Notes under the pieces: model-generated
Told to the model about the DNA's origin: nothing
Databases searched by the model: none
The model's input: the letters and a program-made list of their open reading frames with translations, nothing else
In this document: positions 35,655 through 44,781 of the stretch, piece after piece
Layout of the letters: each line of letters opens with the position of its first letter
Numbering within the stretch: position 1 is the first letter of the stretch
DNA from: Winogradskyella helgolandensis
GTDB lineage: Bacteria > Bacteroidota > Bacteroidia > Flavobacteriales > Flavobacteriaceae
Direction: 5' to 3'
Assembly: GCF_013404085.1 (NCBI RefSeq)
Contig: NZ_JABFHO010000001.1
Span: 1,240,001 to 1,304,000 of the forward strand
Length of the DNA stretch: 64,000 nt
Made by a program: the position numbers and the translations under genes

Positions 35655-36914
35655 TTAATTATTAAATGATGTTTTGAATAAGCTAGGATTAATAGTTATC
35701 ATTAACCAAGCCCAATGGTTAGAGTTATCTTTATTACCAGCTTTTAAAACTTCCATAGTTTCTGTAGCAAATAATTGTGAGTAGCCTGCGTTAAAACTAA
35801 CATCCTTTGTCCATTTATAACCTAAAACCAAATCTAATTCGGTTCCTAATGCATTGCTCATTTCATTATTAGTATTGTCAATTACAGTGGCTGCAGAAGA
35901 AAATAAGTGAGGTACTAATTTTGCTGAAAACTTATCTTTTTCATACCCTAATGTGGCGTTAATATCTATTAATCCAACCGAATTAGCATGATTGCCAACA
36001 TAAAAATAGTCCATTAGTCCGTTGAACTTATGATTGGTTCCAAACCAAGGATTAAAAGATTTTAAAGTATTCTCTGTGGTATTCATGTCTGTGCCAGAAA
36101 GATATTCAACACCCAATCCTGCTTTAAATTGATCATTGATTTTATAATACGCATTGGCGGCAATATTAATAGCGCTTAAATGGGTTTCTGCAATTTTTCC
36201 GGTTTGAAAATAGAAGGATGCATCAGCATTAAATTTATTGTTTTCAAAAGTAGCTCTAGTACCTATAGTTTGGTTATAATCTACATTCTGTTTATCATTA
36301 TCATCTTCATAAGTTAAGCCATTATTTAAGATTAAAAAACTTAAGCTTACGGCCTCTAATTTGGTGTGGTACCATAAATATTGGAATGCTTTATAATCAT
36401 TAACGAGGTACTCGGTTTCAAATAGTGTTTCTGCATTTTCATTCATTGCTAAACCTAAGTCGAACCTGTTAGTGGAATTCGGTTTGTAGGTCATTACAAA
36501 AGCATCATGGCTTCTTGCTTGTTGGGCCCAGCCTACATTTCCAAATATTCTGTGATCGTCATAGTTAAGTTCTTGTCTCCCTAATTTTAAAGAAAGATGA
36601 GAATTTAATAATAGTTGAGCCCAGGCTTCGTGTATAGTAATGCCGTTTTTATCAGAAGTTGATAGGGTCGCAACATCTCCCCAAACTCTAACATTTTGAA
36701 AAGCAATATAAGCCTTAAGCTTTTCGCTTTTATAGTTTAAATTTAACCGTGTGCGTTGCGATATAAATGTTGCGGCATCAACATCATCTGGTGATAGTGT
36801 TTTGTAACCATGTCTGTATTCAAAACGAGGTCTTAATTCCGTTGAAATTTCAAACTCTTGCGCATAGGACGTCATTACAACTCCTAAACATAGGATTGTT
36901 AGTATCGTTTTCAT
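35655..36914 (-). CDS. Alginate-export-like outer membrane porin
   Basis: 419 residues with a signal peptide (cleaved near TSYAQ) and a barrel-like alternation of hydrophobic strands (SQRTRLNLNYKSEKLKAYIAFQNVRVWGD, SLKLGRQELNYDD). Resembles the alginate export/AlgE-type porin family. It is the last gene of the nirK operon, 11 bp behind the SCO gene, so it may pass nitrite or another small solute, not alginate. Confidence 0.75.
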   Translation of the reverse strand: MKTILTILCLGVVMTSYAQEFEISTELRPRFEYRHGYKTLSPDDVDAATFISQRTRLNLNYKSEKLKAYIAFQNVRVWGDVATLSTSDKNGITIHEAWAQLLLNSHLSLKLGRQELNYDDHRIFGNVGWAQQARSHDAFVMTYKPNSTNRFDLGLAMNENAETLFETEYLVNDYKAFQYLWYHTKLEAVSLSFLILNNGLTYEDDNDKQNVDYNQTIGTRATFENNKFNADASFYFQTGKIAETHLSAINIAANAYYKINDQFKAGLGVEYLSGTDMNTTENTLKSFNPWFGTNHKFNGLMDYFYVGNHANSVGLIDINATLGYEKDKFSAKLVPHLFSSAATVIDNTNNEMSNALGTELDLVLGYKWTKDVSFNAGYSQLFATETMEVLKAGNKDNSNHWAWLMITINPSLFKTSFNN

Positions 36915-36925
36915 TGTTGTAGTTT

Positions 36926-37642
36926 TTATTGGGTGAGCTGAAGGATTGCCTCAATAGTTTCTTTGTTGTCAACGCCTAAACCCTCTTGCTGGTGTATTAA
37001 CTCTCCACCAGAATTAAAGACACTTATTATGTTAGAGTGTGAAAAATCTATAGGTGATATTTCTTTATATTTTACGGATAAAACATTAGCAAATTCACGA
37101 ACTCCACTTTCTGTACCTTGTAAAAAAGTCCATTGTTCATCGTCCATACCATTTTCTAAAGCAAAAGCTTTTAAACGTTCCGGATTATCCGTTTCAGGAT
37201 CAATACTTATTAAAACAAATTCGAGATTTTTAATATTTTCATCCGGAATTTGAGCTTCAATATTTCGCATATCTGCTACTAATCTTGGGCATGCAGCTTT
37301 GCACGAGGTGTAAATCATAACCATAACCATGGTCTTTCCTTTTAAATCTGTAAGTTGAATTTCTTCATCTTCTTCATTATGCCATTTGCTTGTTAGATTG
37401 AAAATAGATGCTTCTGAAATTTCATCGGTATCCATGTCTTTTGAAGATGCTTCTAATAGTTTTAAATCCATTTTGCAAACAGGGCAACTACCTTCTTTAT
37501 CATAGGTTTTGTCTCCTTCACATTGCATAGGACACTGAAAAACCGCTAAATCTGCAGCTGTATTTTTTGTTTTATCTGAATTACAAGCCGTAATAGAGAG
37601 GATTAAGACAAAAGTGGATAGTATAATTTTTAAATTTTTCAT
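36926..37642 (-). CDS. HMBD-SCO1/SenC copper chaperone lipoprotein
   Basis: 238 residues. Lipobox SITAC (Cys20), then a heavy-metal-binding domain (CPMQC 37-41 and CPVCKM 53-58), then an SCO thioredoxin-fold domain with TSCKAACP (C114, C118) and DFSHSN (H202), the three copper ligands. SCO proteins metallate CuA sites or reduce thiols; here the clear clients are NirK and/or NosZ. Start at 37642 overlaps the nirV-like stop by 4 bp (coupled); a 9-codon upstream extension is rejected. Confidence 0.88.
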   Translation of the reverse strand: MKNLKIILSTFVLILSITACNSDKTKNTAADLAVFQCPMQCEGDKTYDKEGSCPVCKMDLKLLEASSKDMDTDEISEASIFNLTSKWHNEEDEEIQLTDLKGKTMVMVMIYTSCKAACPRLVADMRNIEAQIPDENIKNLEFVLISIDPETDNPERLKAFALENGMDDEQWTFLQGTESGVREFANVLSVKYKEISPIDFSHSNIISVFNSGGELIHQQEGLGVDNKETIEAILQLTQ

Positions 37643-38418
37643 TGTTGTTCTTTTATATCTTGTACACATCTGAAGCCTAAATTTTTCATAGAGTATCTCG
37701 CTTTAAGACTTCCTCTAATGGCGTAACGCATAAATGCCGCATAATTCATTAAATCTGTCGCATTGACTGCTGCACTTCCACAAAATAGATTACTGTCTTT
37801 ATCAACATCTTTTCTGGATTCCCCAGTTATTAATACGGAATTGAAATCTAAAGTCCATTCCCAAACCAAACCGTGTAGGTCGTAAACTCCCCAAGCATTT
37901 TTTTTAGTTTTACCAATACTGTTTTCTTCTGTTCTTGGAGCTTCATACCAAGCTAAAATTTGTTGGTTGTACTCAGGTTTCACTCTTGCATCTTTTGTAG
38001 TTTCATCTGCCATGGCAACATATTCCCACTCATCTACTGTTGGTAAGCGCTTGTTTTGGCATTCGCAATACGCTTTAGCAGCAAACCATGATACATAAGT
38101 TATTGGTCTTTTTGTAGACATAGAGTCTTTGACTTTTAGGTCTGTTTTCCAATTAACTAAATAGCTTTCGTCTGCAAACAATGAAATCACTTTAGATTTG
38201 CTCCATTTGGGATATTTTTCAACAAATTCTATGTATTCGGCTGTAGTTACAGGGTAAATATCCATTTTAAAATCATTGACTTCAACGACTGTAGAATCTC
38301 TTCCATATAAAGGAATATAGCGACTCCCTTCAATGAGAACCATGTCTTTAGTCTGCCCAATCATTAAAGATTGAACCATTAAGCACAGTAATAACAAACT
38401 AAAGACTTTGGTTTTCAT
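37639..38418 (-). CDS. NirV-like SUMF1/FGE-family protein
   Basis: 259 residues with signal peptide (cleaved near MIGQ). Formylglycine-generating-enzyme fold: MDIYPVTTAEYIEFV, RPITYVSWFAAKAYCECQNKRLPTVDEWEYVA, AWGVYDLHGLVWEWTLDF, RGSLKARYSMKNLGFRCV. NirV, of unknown function, is encoded beside nirK in many denitrifiers. The paired active-site Cys of true FGE (CxxxxC before the final Arg block) is missing here: the stretch reads FCGSAAVNATDLMNYAAFMR. Start 38418 lies 4 bp after the nirK stop codon. Confidence 0.8.
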   Translation of the reverse strand: MKTKVFSLLLLCLMVQSLMIGQTKDMVLIEGSRYIPLYGRDSTVVEVNDFKMDIYPVTTAEYIEFVEKYPKWSKSKVISLFADESYLVNWKTDLKVKDSMSTKRPITYVSWFAAKAYCECQNKRLPTVDEWEYVAMADETTKDARVKPEYNQQILAWYEAPRTEENSIGKTKKNAWGVYDLHGLVWEWTLDFNSVLITGESRKDVDKDSNLFCGSAAVNATDLMNYAAFMRYAIRGSLKARYSMKNLGFRCVQDIKEQQ

Positions 38419-38422
38419 AATA

Positions 38423-39862
38423 TTATTTCTTTTTAACGTCGTCAACCATCTTTTTGGTCACTACTTTTTTAGAATTTCCCCAACTATTGTAAACATAAGT
38501 TAATACATTGGCAACATCGTCTGAAGAAATCATTTGCTTGGTCATAACGCTATTATACTTCTCACCATTTACAGTGATTTCGCCACTCAACCCATTGACT
38601 ACAACTCCAATTGCTCTATCCACATCGGCATTTAAATAATCTGAATTTGCCAATGGAGGGAAAGCATTAGGAATACCTTGGCCTTCTGCTTGGTGACAAG
38701 CAAAACAGGTTTGCATATAGATTTGTTTTCCAAACTCCATTTGTTCTTCGAAAGATTTGGCCGGAATTTCAGATTCTACAATCTCATTAGTTGTTGGCAT
38801 ATTTTGTATTCCTGGTCCCTCAGGTAAATAAATACCTTCTCTAATCTCGCCAGAATATATTTTCTTTTGTTCTTCACCTTCAACTTTAAGCATACCTAAA
38901 GCACCTTTGTTAAACGCTCTAAATATAGAGTGATCAACTAGAATAAACGTTCCAGGTACGTCGACTTTAAATTCTACAATAGCAGCACCACCAGCAGGAA
39001 TAAGCGTGGTTTGTACATTTTCATTAATTAAGTCACCACCCTCAACATGAACTTTATCAAATATTTCACCGATAACGTGGAAAGAAGAGACAAGATTTGG
39101 CCCACCATTTCCGACATAAAGTCTAACGGTTTCGCCTACTTTTGCTGTTATGGCATTATCACCAGTTAAGGCGCCAACGCTTCCGTTAAATACAACGTAA
39201 TCTGCGTTTTCGTCCACTGCTTTTTGCATGTCGAAAGGCTGTAAGCCACGTTCACCATTTTTACCTTTGGTATAAAAATCACCTTGCATAATGTAGTATT
39301 CTTTATCTACTTGTGGTAACCCTCCTTCTGGTTCAACGAGAATAAGGCCATACATGCCGTTGGCAATATGCATTCCTACAGGTGCTGTTGCACAGTGGTA
39401 AACATAGAGTCCTGGGTTTAATGTTTTAAACGAAAATGTTTTTTCATGGCCTGGAGCTACAAAAGAAGATTCTGCTCCACCTCCCGGACCTGAAACAGCA
39501 TGTAAATCTATATTGTGTGGTAGTTTATTATCTGGATGATTGGATAATGTAAATTCAACTTCATCACCAACACGTGTTCTAATAAAACTACCTGGTACAG
39601 AACCACCAAAGGTCCAATACACATACTTTACTCCATCTGTTAGTTCGCCTTCTTCTTCAAGAATTTCCATATTAACAATAAGCTTTTTTGCTTTTCGTCG
39701 TCCTACCGGTGTTGGTACATTTGGAGGTGACGTTAATTCTGCAATCATTTCTCTACTTACCGGAATTTCTGCAGTATCAGAGTGTTGTTCTGTTTTTTCG
39801 CTGTCTCCACAACTTAACATGATTAAAGCTAAGCTAAGGATGATTGGTTTTAGTGTTTTCAT
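38423..39862 (-). CDS. nirK: Copper nitrite reductase with C-terminal cytochrome c domain, lipoprotein
   Basis: 479 residues. Lipobox LIMLSC (Cys18). Two cupredoxin domains: H116, D119, H121 (PHNIDLH), H156-C157 (YHC), H165 and M170 match the T1/T2 copper ligands and catalytic Asp of Alcaligenes NirK with the same spacing; SSFHVIG and LVDHSI supply the later His. Residues ~385-465 are a c-type cytochrome (CFACH, Met in MTKQM). It reduces nitrite to NO at the outer-membrane-anchored periplasmic or surface face. The start is ATG 39862; a TTG 9 codons upstream overlaps the -7 element and is rejected. First gene of an operon with nirV-like, SCO and porin genes. Confidence 0.95.
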   Translation of the reverse strand: MKTLKPIILSLALIMLSCGDSEKTEQHSDTAEIPVSREMIAELTSPPNVPTPVGRRKAKKLIVNMEILEEEGELTDGVKYVYWTFGGSVPGSFIRTRVGDEVEFTLSNHPDNKLPHNIDLHAVSGPGGGAESSFVAPGHEKTFSFKTLNPGLYVYHCATAPVGMHIANGMYGLILVEPEGGLPQVDKEYYIMQGDFYTKGKNGERGLQPFDMQKAVDENADYVVFNGSVGALTGDNAITAKVGETVRLYVGNGGPNLVSSFHVIGEIFDKVHVEGGDLINENVQTTLIPAGGAAIVEFKVDVPGTFILVDHSIFRAFNKGALGMLKVEGEEQKKIYSGEIREGIYLPEGPGIQNMPTTNEIVESEIPAKSFEEQMEFGKQIYMQTCFACHQAEGQGIPNAFPPLANSDYLNADVDRAIGVVVNGLSGEITVNGEKYNSVMTKQMISSDDVANVLTYVYNSWGNSKKVVTKKMVDDVKKK

Positions 39863-39886
39863 TGGTTTACGTGGTTTAATTTTTTT

Positions 39887-39949
39887 CAAAAATAGATGGA
39901 TAAATAATTATTTAATATGACAAATATCATAAATAAGATAAAATTGTCC
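39887..39949 (-). promoter_or_regulatory. nirK promoter with FNR-like and motif-1 palindromes
   Basis: -7 element TATTTTTG (39887-39894), FNR-like ATGACAAATATCAT (39917-39930, TGA-N6-TCA), motif-1 AGATAAAATTGTCC (39936-39949). FNR-like centre is 33 bp from the -7 centre, i.e. about -41.5. Palindrome centres are 19 bp apart. The start codon is 55 bp from the FNR-like site. Every distance matches the nos promoter at 51033-51095. Confidence 0.8.
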
Positions 39950-40047
39950 TAATTAAAATAAATTGATATTGAATTCTAAAGATGTAAAATCTAAGATAGT
40001 AATAACTTATGTATAAAAGTCACTTTTAGAGGTTTTTACAAGTTTAG

Positions 40048-42048
40048 CTATTGTAGGACAAATGAAAGGTTTAAGTAAAAATTGCGTCCTTGTCTAGGGA
40101 AGTTATTCCAATCTGCATAGGTAGAGTATTTAGTGTCTAATATGTTTTCAACACCATATTTTAATACTGTTTTTCCAAGTTTATTATGGAAAACGTTTCC
40201 TAAGTTAAGATTGAGTATCGCATAATCAGCAGTTTCATTTTCACCATACTTACTACTATAATTGCTTTGGTTTCCATTACCATCTAATTGCAATGCAGCA
40301 TTAAATTTAGGTGTATTGTAATTGAATTCAGCAAAGTAAGAAAATGGTTTTATGAGTGGTAAATTTTCACCATCATTCCCTTTGCCATAATTGTAGCCAA
40401 CCGTTCCGTTTATTGCAAAACGTTCTGATATTTTATAACTACTATTTACATACGTATTAAAAATAGAGGCATGGTCTAATGCGGTATAAACACGCACACC
40501 ATTTGCACCAATAGTCATTGAGCTTACGTCTGGCGCAATCTCACCGATAATATAATCCATAATATGGAAGTAGGATGATTCTAAACCAATTTCAAAATCG
40601 TTGAATTTTTGTTTAAAACTAAAGTTCGCTTCTAAGGCTTTTTCATCTTTTAAATTTGGATTGCCGATGTAATCGTAATTATCAAAACTGTCGAATAAGA
40701 AAAAGCCATAACCTTCACTAACCGATGGTGCGCGTTCGCCATAACCTAAACCAAAGGATAGATTATAATTCTCTTTTTTTAGTTGATATGCTGATGACAA
40801 ACTCACTAAAAATCGATTGTTTTGGTCTTGTACATTATCATGAAATATCTCTAGACTTTGTACACCAACTTCTTTTGCTATTTTGTTTTTGTGATAGCCT
40901 AATCGTATAGAAGATGCGAGTGTTTCATGGGCACTAAAATGAAAATCATCTTTAATGAAAATACCAGAATATAACGTTCTAATGTCTGGCCAAGTGTACA
41001 TAAACATATCTGGTTCACTTGGATTATTAGAAAACATGGTCATTTCTGCTAAAGACTTATTATAAAATCCGTTAAAGTTGAATGTAAAATGATGTTTATT
41101 TTGTACAACATCAGCCTTGCTATAAAAACCATAAGTATCACTCCAACCTGGCATGTCCATTCTTATAGCTACAACAGGTCGCTTTGTATCGTCCATAATA
41201 TGAGTTATGGTATTAAAATACAATTTGGTTTCTAAAGATTTTAAGGCTTTATCTTCTGGTTTGTAATTATGGGTTAGGGATGCAATTAAAGCTTCAGCTA
41301 AAGAAACATCCATTGGTAAAGCAGGATAACCTACATCTGTAGCTTTATCATAAATAACGTTGGCATCTATGCTTTGAGTTTCTGAAAATTTGTAGCCCGT
41401 TTTTAATGAGATATTATACTTTTCGAATTGAGAATATAGGATTTCTTCGTTGTTACCAGCATCATAATTATCAGATTTTCTATAAATACCATCTGCGCTA
41501 ATAAAGAATTTATTGCCTGTGTATTCTAAATCTAATCCAGTTGCTTTATAGTTGCCGTTGGTTTCATAACCTAAGTCTAATCCAGATTTAAAACCAGAAC
41601 CATTAAATTTAGAGGATGGTAATTTTAAATCTATTCCACCACCAATTGAATGTCCGTTTTCTGTGCCTTCTTGACCAGAACCAATAGTTACTTTTTCGAG
41701 ATTAGAAACATCAACATAAGACGTTATTGGGTCCATTTTATCAGTACAAGCACCAAAAATTTGCATACCATCAATAGTAACCACCAATCGCTCGCTTGTC
41801 ATGTTGTTAATGGTTGGTTCCCAAGCGTAATTACCACGTTTTATCATGGTTACTTTATTAGATTTTTCAAGATAGTCATCAATGCTAGACAGTGTTTTTT
41901 CTTGTCTGTGATTGCTTAATTTACGTCTTGAAAGTACGAGGACTTCTTCTAATTTTGTAGTGTCTTTTTTAGTCTCTTTATTGTTGTCTTGGGCAAATCC
42001 CAAAGAAGACAATAGCAGACATAGAATGACTGTTATTAGCGTTTTCAT
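40048..42048 (-). CDS. OprC/NosA-like copper TonB-dependent receptor
   Basis: 666 residues: signal peptide (cleaved near GFAQ), plug and 22-strand barrel. The plug has GACTDKMDPITSY: C101-x3-M105 and MDPxTSY, as in NosA/OprC; the barrel has THIMDD: H283-x-M285. Together these give the CxxxM...HxM copper ligands of Pseudomonas OprC (C143, M147, H323, M325), with nearly the same spacing (178 vs 176). It probably imports copper for NosZ and NirK. No carboxypeptidase-regulatory domain. 138 bp behind the YtkA-like gene with a hairpin repeat in between. Confidence 0.9.
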   Translation of the reverse strand: MKTLITVILCLLLSSLGFAQDNNKETKKDTTKLEEVLVLSRRKLSNHRQEKTLSSIDDYLEKSNKVTMIKRGNYAWEPTINNMTSERLVVTIDGMQIFGACTDKMDPITSYVDVSNLEKVTIGSGQEGTENGHSIGGGIDLKLPSSKFNGSGFKSGLDLGYETNGNYKATGLDLEYTGNKFFISADGIYRKSDNYDAGNNEEILYSQFEKYNISLKTGYKFSETQSIDANVIYDKATDVGYPALPMDVSLAEALIASLTHNYKPEDKALKSLETKLYFNTITHIMDDTKRPVVAIRMDMPGWSDTYGFYSKADVVQNKHHFTFNFNGFYNKSLAEMTMFSNNPSEPDMFMYTWPDIRTLYSGIFIKDDFHFSAHETLASSIRLGYHKNKIAKEVGVQSLEIFHDNVQDQNNRFLVSLSSAYQLKKENYNLSFGLGYGERAPSVSEGYGFFLFDSFDNYDYIGNPNLKDEKALEANFSFKQKFNDFEIGLESSYFHIMDYIIGEIAPDVSSMTIGANGVRVYTALDHASIFNTYVNSSYKISERFAINGTVGYNYGKGNDGENLPLIKPFSYFAEFNYNTPKFNAALQLDGNGNQSNYSSKYGENETADYAILNLNLGNVFHNKLGKTVLKYGVENILDTKYSTYADWNNFPRQGRNFYLNLSFVLQ

Positions 42049-42102
42049 AGCTAAAAATTTTAGTGTTTTAAATGAATTGGCAAAAATGTGTCTTAGACGT
42101 TA

Positions 42103-42161
42103 GAGGCGAAACTGAAGAATCACAACCACTATTAAAGTTGAGATTCTTCACTTTGTGCCTC
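42103..42161. repeat. Long hairpin repeat between copper genes
   Basis: Imperfect ~24-bp inverted repeat (42103-42126 with 42137-42161; core TGAAGAATC / GATTCTTCA, ends GAGGC / GCCTC), loop ~10 nt, with a tail TTCTTAATGACAG. The composition resembles dispersed hairpin elements of flavobacterial intergenic regions. May act as an mRNA stabiliser or partial terminator. Copies elsewhere cannot be checked here. Confidence 0.5.
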
Positions 42162-42186
42162 GTTCTTAATGACAGTAAGGAATAAA

Positions 42187-43029
42187 TTAAAATTCCAGTT
42201 CTAAATACAAACTACTTGCTTCGTTTTCATCGGTAACGTCTTCGCCTTTTAATACATCATCATTAGCGTTCATTAATTTTAGGTTTAGTTTCCAATAACC
42301 AGTCATTGTTAATGATAAATCTGCATAATAGAAATTATCTGCATTATTATAAGTTAAATCAGTATTGTTAGGTGACGTATGATTTCCCATGCCTGGCATA
42401 CGTGGGTCTAAAGCTATGGTATAGTCTTCTACAACTGGAAACGTCATCATGTTTTCCATTTTAAATAGACCAACTTTCATTTCGTTTACAGCAATACTTG
42501 GGTCTTTTGGTTCAATGAGCGCAAGGATATAATTGGTGCCATCGCTACCCATAAAAGTTGATGTGTTTTGGTTTTCATATTGAAATACAGATATCGTTTC
42601 TGTAACCGAATAATCAGTGCCATCAATAGTGTAATTTAATGTTAGTGACCAACCAGAAGCATCTGTATTTGTCATTTGGTAGATTATAAAACCTTCATAA
42701 ACGGTATCTTTTCCTAAAGCTTTTGAAATTGTAGATTTAGGCGATGAATGTTCCATAGTTGGCATTTGCATCATTGGCATCCAAGAAAGGATAGCATCTT
42801 CTATATAGCTATCTGTTGTGTTGTCTTTAATTCTAAGACTAACTAAATTATAGCCAGTTTCAAACATACCTTTCTCGTTGTAAAGTTCTATGGTTTGGTT
42901 GTTGTTAAAAATAGTTTGAATAAGTTCTAGGCCTTCAGTTTCATTAACTATGGCATCATCATCGTTGTCTGTTGAACATGAAAAGAATAGCGCAATAAAT
43001 GCGATTGGTAATAAATATTTAAGTTTCAT
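42187..43029 (-). CDS. YtkA-like Met/His-rich lipoprotein
   Basis: 280 residues, lipobox FFSC (Cys18) then STDNDDD, an acidic surface-export-like signal. Two repeats each carry a Met/His cluster followed by an Ig-like GYW/GW stretch: MPMMQMPTMEHSSP (~83-96) with SGWSLTLNY, and DPRMPGMGNHTSP (~208-220) with TGYWKLNL. This matches YtkA/FixH-like copper-binding modules. Next to the copper TonB receptor it is a probable surface copper-capture protein. Confidence 0.7.
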   Translation of the reverse strand: MKLKYLLPIAFIALFFSCSTDNDDDAIVNETEGLELIQTIFNNNQTIELYNEKGMFETGYNLVSLRIKDNTTDSYIEDAILSWMPMMQMPTMEHSSPKSTISKALGKDTVYEGFIIYQMTNTDASGWSLTLNYTIDGTDYSVTETISVFQYENQNTSTFMGSDGTNYILALIEPKDPSIAVNEMKVGLFKMENMMTFPVVEDYTIALDPRMPGMGNHTSPNNTDLTYNNADNFYYADLSLTMTGYWKLNLKLMNANDDVLKGEDVTDENEASSLYLELEF

Positions 43030-43127
43030 TTTAAAGTGTTTAAGTTATTTTTTAATGTAAGTATCCTGTTCGAAGCCGATGTGGTTTCAAAAAACAGAAG
43101 TTTGCTCTAAGTAGAGCTTCAAAAAAA

Positions 43128-43526
43128 TTAACTTAAATCTGGTGGTGGTGTATGGATATCATAATACCCAGAAACTGGTTGTTTTATTCTGTAATGTGTG
43201 TTGTTTTGAAACCTTTCTAATTGAATTAAATTTGAGTTGGTATGGTTTGTAGTTTCATAAATAACAAAAACGTCTAAGCGCGTTCTGTCGCTTGATGGTA
43301 TTGGTGCATCTGAACTTGAATCTGTGTTATGTTGTACTAATTGTTTGGCTAAATGACATTTACCATTACAGCCTTTTTGATTGTTTTTTTGAACACAAAG
43401 CGTTTTAGCAATAAAATCTTGGTTCATCATAAAATCGGTTACAATAACCACATTGTTAATATTATTCGCTAATAAAACGAACGTTAAAAACAAGGCAGTG
43501 ACTCTATATGTAACCTTTAATATCAT
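43128..43526 (-). CDS. Small exported CNGKC-motif protein
   Basis: 132 residues with an N-terminal hydrophobic segment (residues ~6-28) and LCVQKNNQKGCNGKCHLAKQL near residue 43: a Cys-x8-Cys-x3-Cys motif. Small proteins with GCNGKCHL occur near outer-membrane metal and haem receptors in Bacteroidota; I know of no demonstrated function. A Pro-rich, acidic C-terminus follows. The start codon lies 13 bp from a motif-1 palindrome, so this seems to begin the copper-import unit. Confidence 0.65.
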   Translation of the reverse strand: MILKVTYRVTALFLTFVLLANNINNVVIVTDFMMNQDFIAKTLCVQKNNQKGCNGKCHLAKQLVQHNTDSSSDAPIPSSDRTRLDVFVIYETTNHTNSNLIQLERFQNNTHYRIKQPVSGYYDIHTPPPDLS

Positions 43527-43538
43527 ATTGCTAAATTC

Positions 43539-43552
43539 GGATAATTTTGTCT
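43539..43552. promoter_or_regulatory. Motif-1 palindrome before the CNGKC gene
   Basis: GGATAATTTTGTCT (minus AGACAAAATTATCC), 13 bp from the ATG at 43526. A TGA-N6-TCA site (43561-43574) lies 22 bp further upstream and would put a -41.5 site with the start codon at about +1, but no good -7 element is visible there. Confidence 0.55.
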
Positions 43553-43570
43553 TTAATTAGATGATTTTTG

Positions 43571-43996
43571 TCAGTTAATCTTAAAATATTCGAAATAGGT
43601 GGCTGTTAAGTTTTTTAAGTGATTTACTTTTTGCTCTAATTCTGAAGCGTTTTCTACGTCTTTTATATCTGTGATTTCTTCTAGAATAGGGACGAGTACC
43701 ACATGAAGCTGGTCGTGTGCTTCGCCTTCCATATCACAGCTTTTTATAATATAGCTTGTTTGTTTTGAAAGTATATCGCCTAATACTTTTCCACGTGTTG
43801 AAGTATTATTTTTTAAAATAGAATCAATACGCTTCATGCCAATATGGGTTTCTTCATTTGCAACCCACTTTCCGTTATTGTTGAGTGTTAAACCTTCAAG
43901 TTGAATGGCTTGAGGTTCTGTTGTGTTGTTTTTGCATGAATAACAACTTAACAACATCATTATGATAATGACTGAATTTGATAATATTCGTTTCAT
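43571..43996 (-). CDS. nos-cluster lipoprotein of unknown function
   Basis: 141 residues, lipoprotein (MLLSCYSC near residue 16-19), then a helical acidic region ending SCDMEGEAHDQLHVVLVPILEEITDI. Starts 2 bp past the nosY stop codon, so it is translationally linked with nosFY. No domain recognised. A C-D-M and several His could bind copper. Confidence 0.6.
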   Translation of the reverse strand: MKRILSNSVIIIMMLLSCYSCKNNTTEPQAIQLEGLTLNNNGKWVANEETHIGMKRIDSILKNNTSTRGKVLGDILSKQTSYIIKSCDMEGEAHDQLHVVLVPILEEITDIKDVENASELEQKVNHLKNLTATYFEYFKIN

Positions 43997-43998
43997 AA

Positions 43999-44781
43999 TT
44001 AAAAATCTTTTTTCTTTGATTTGAATACGATGCGTAAAACAGGCATAACAACCCAAATGGTGAGCATCACAAAAGACACAATTAAACCAAAACTTGTTCC
44101 GAAAAATTGTTTGAAAACGGCACCTGTGTATCCTAATAACGCAGAAATATCTAGTTTTAAAAGGATAAGCGTTCTCGATAAATCTATTGGATTTAGCATA
44201 GTGCCAATGAGTGAAACTTTATCTAGCGGATAATCTTCAAATAAAATTAGTGTCATTAAAAATAGTCCATCATAAATAACGGCCAAGAACAACCAAAGTA
44301 AGATGGCATAACCAAATCCTTTAATTTTGTTCTCGTTAGACAATGCAATGTTAAAGGCTAAAGCGGTAAAAATTAAGGTTAAAAATGTACCGGTAATTAG
44401 TAGTAGTGAAAAATCCCAAATGGCACTGCTTTCAAATAAGCCATAAAACACAAATGGGATGCCTAAACCCAAAATTAAACTCATAGATAATGATAAGGCA
44501 ACACCAAGATATTGTCCTAAAAAAATGGACGAACGTTTAATAGGTTGTGCTAAAAGTAGCTCAGTAAATTCTTGAGAATTGTAATAATACATGACGCCAA
44601 AAATTGTCCCAATTAATGGTACTAAAACAATGATGACGTTCATTAAAGTAATGACTGCTTTTGAAAGGTCGTTGTTTAAAAATAATAACACAACACCTAA
44701 TAATAAATAAAAAGCAAAATACACGTAACTCCAGCGACTACGCATAAGGTCGTAAAAACTATATTTTAATATCTTAAGCAT
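43999..44781 (-). CDS. nosY: NosY ABC-transporter permease
   Basis: 260 residues with six hydrophobic segments, ABC-2 type permease. Its start overlaps nosF by 8 bp. With NosF and NosD it forms the NosDFY transporter that delivers copper or sulfur to the CuZ centre of N2O reductase. Confidence 0.9.
   Translation of the reverse strand: MLKILKYSFYDLMRSRWSYVYFAFYLLLGVVLLFLNNDLSKAVITLMNVIIVLVPLIGTIFGVMYYYNSQEFTELLLAQPIKRSSIFLGQYLGVALSLSMSLILGLGIPFVFYGLFESSAIWDFSLLLITGTFLTLIFTALAFNIALSNENKIKGFGYAILLWLFLAVIYDGLFLMTLILFEDYPLDKVSLIGTMLNPIDLSRTLILLKLDISALLGYTGAVFKQFFGTSFGLIVSFVMLTIWVVMPVLRIVFKSKKKDF

Noticed and set aside
39863..39889. Longer nirK N-terminus from a TTG
   Set aside because: It overlaps the -7 element and delays the lipoprotein signal; ATG 39862 gives [10 protein letters not shown] and the lipobox.
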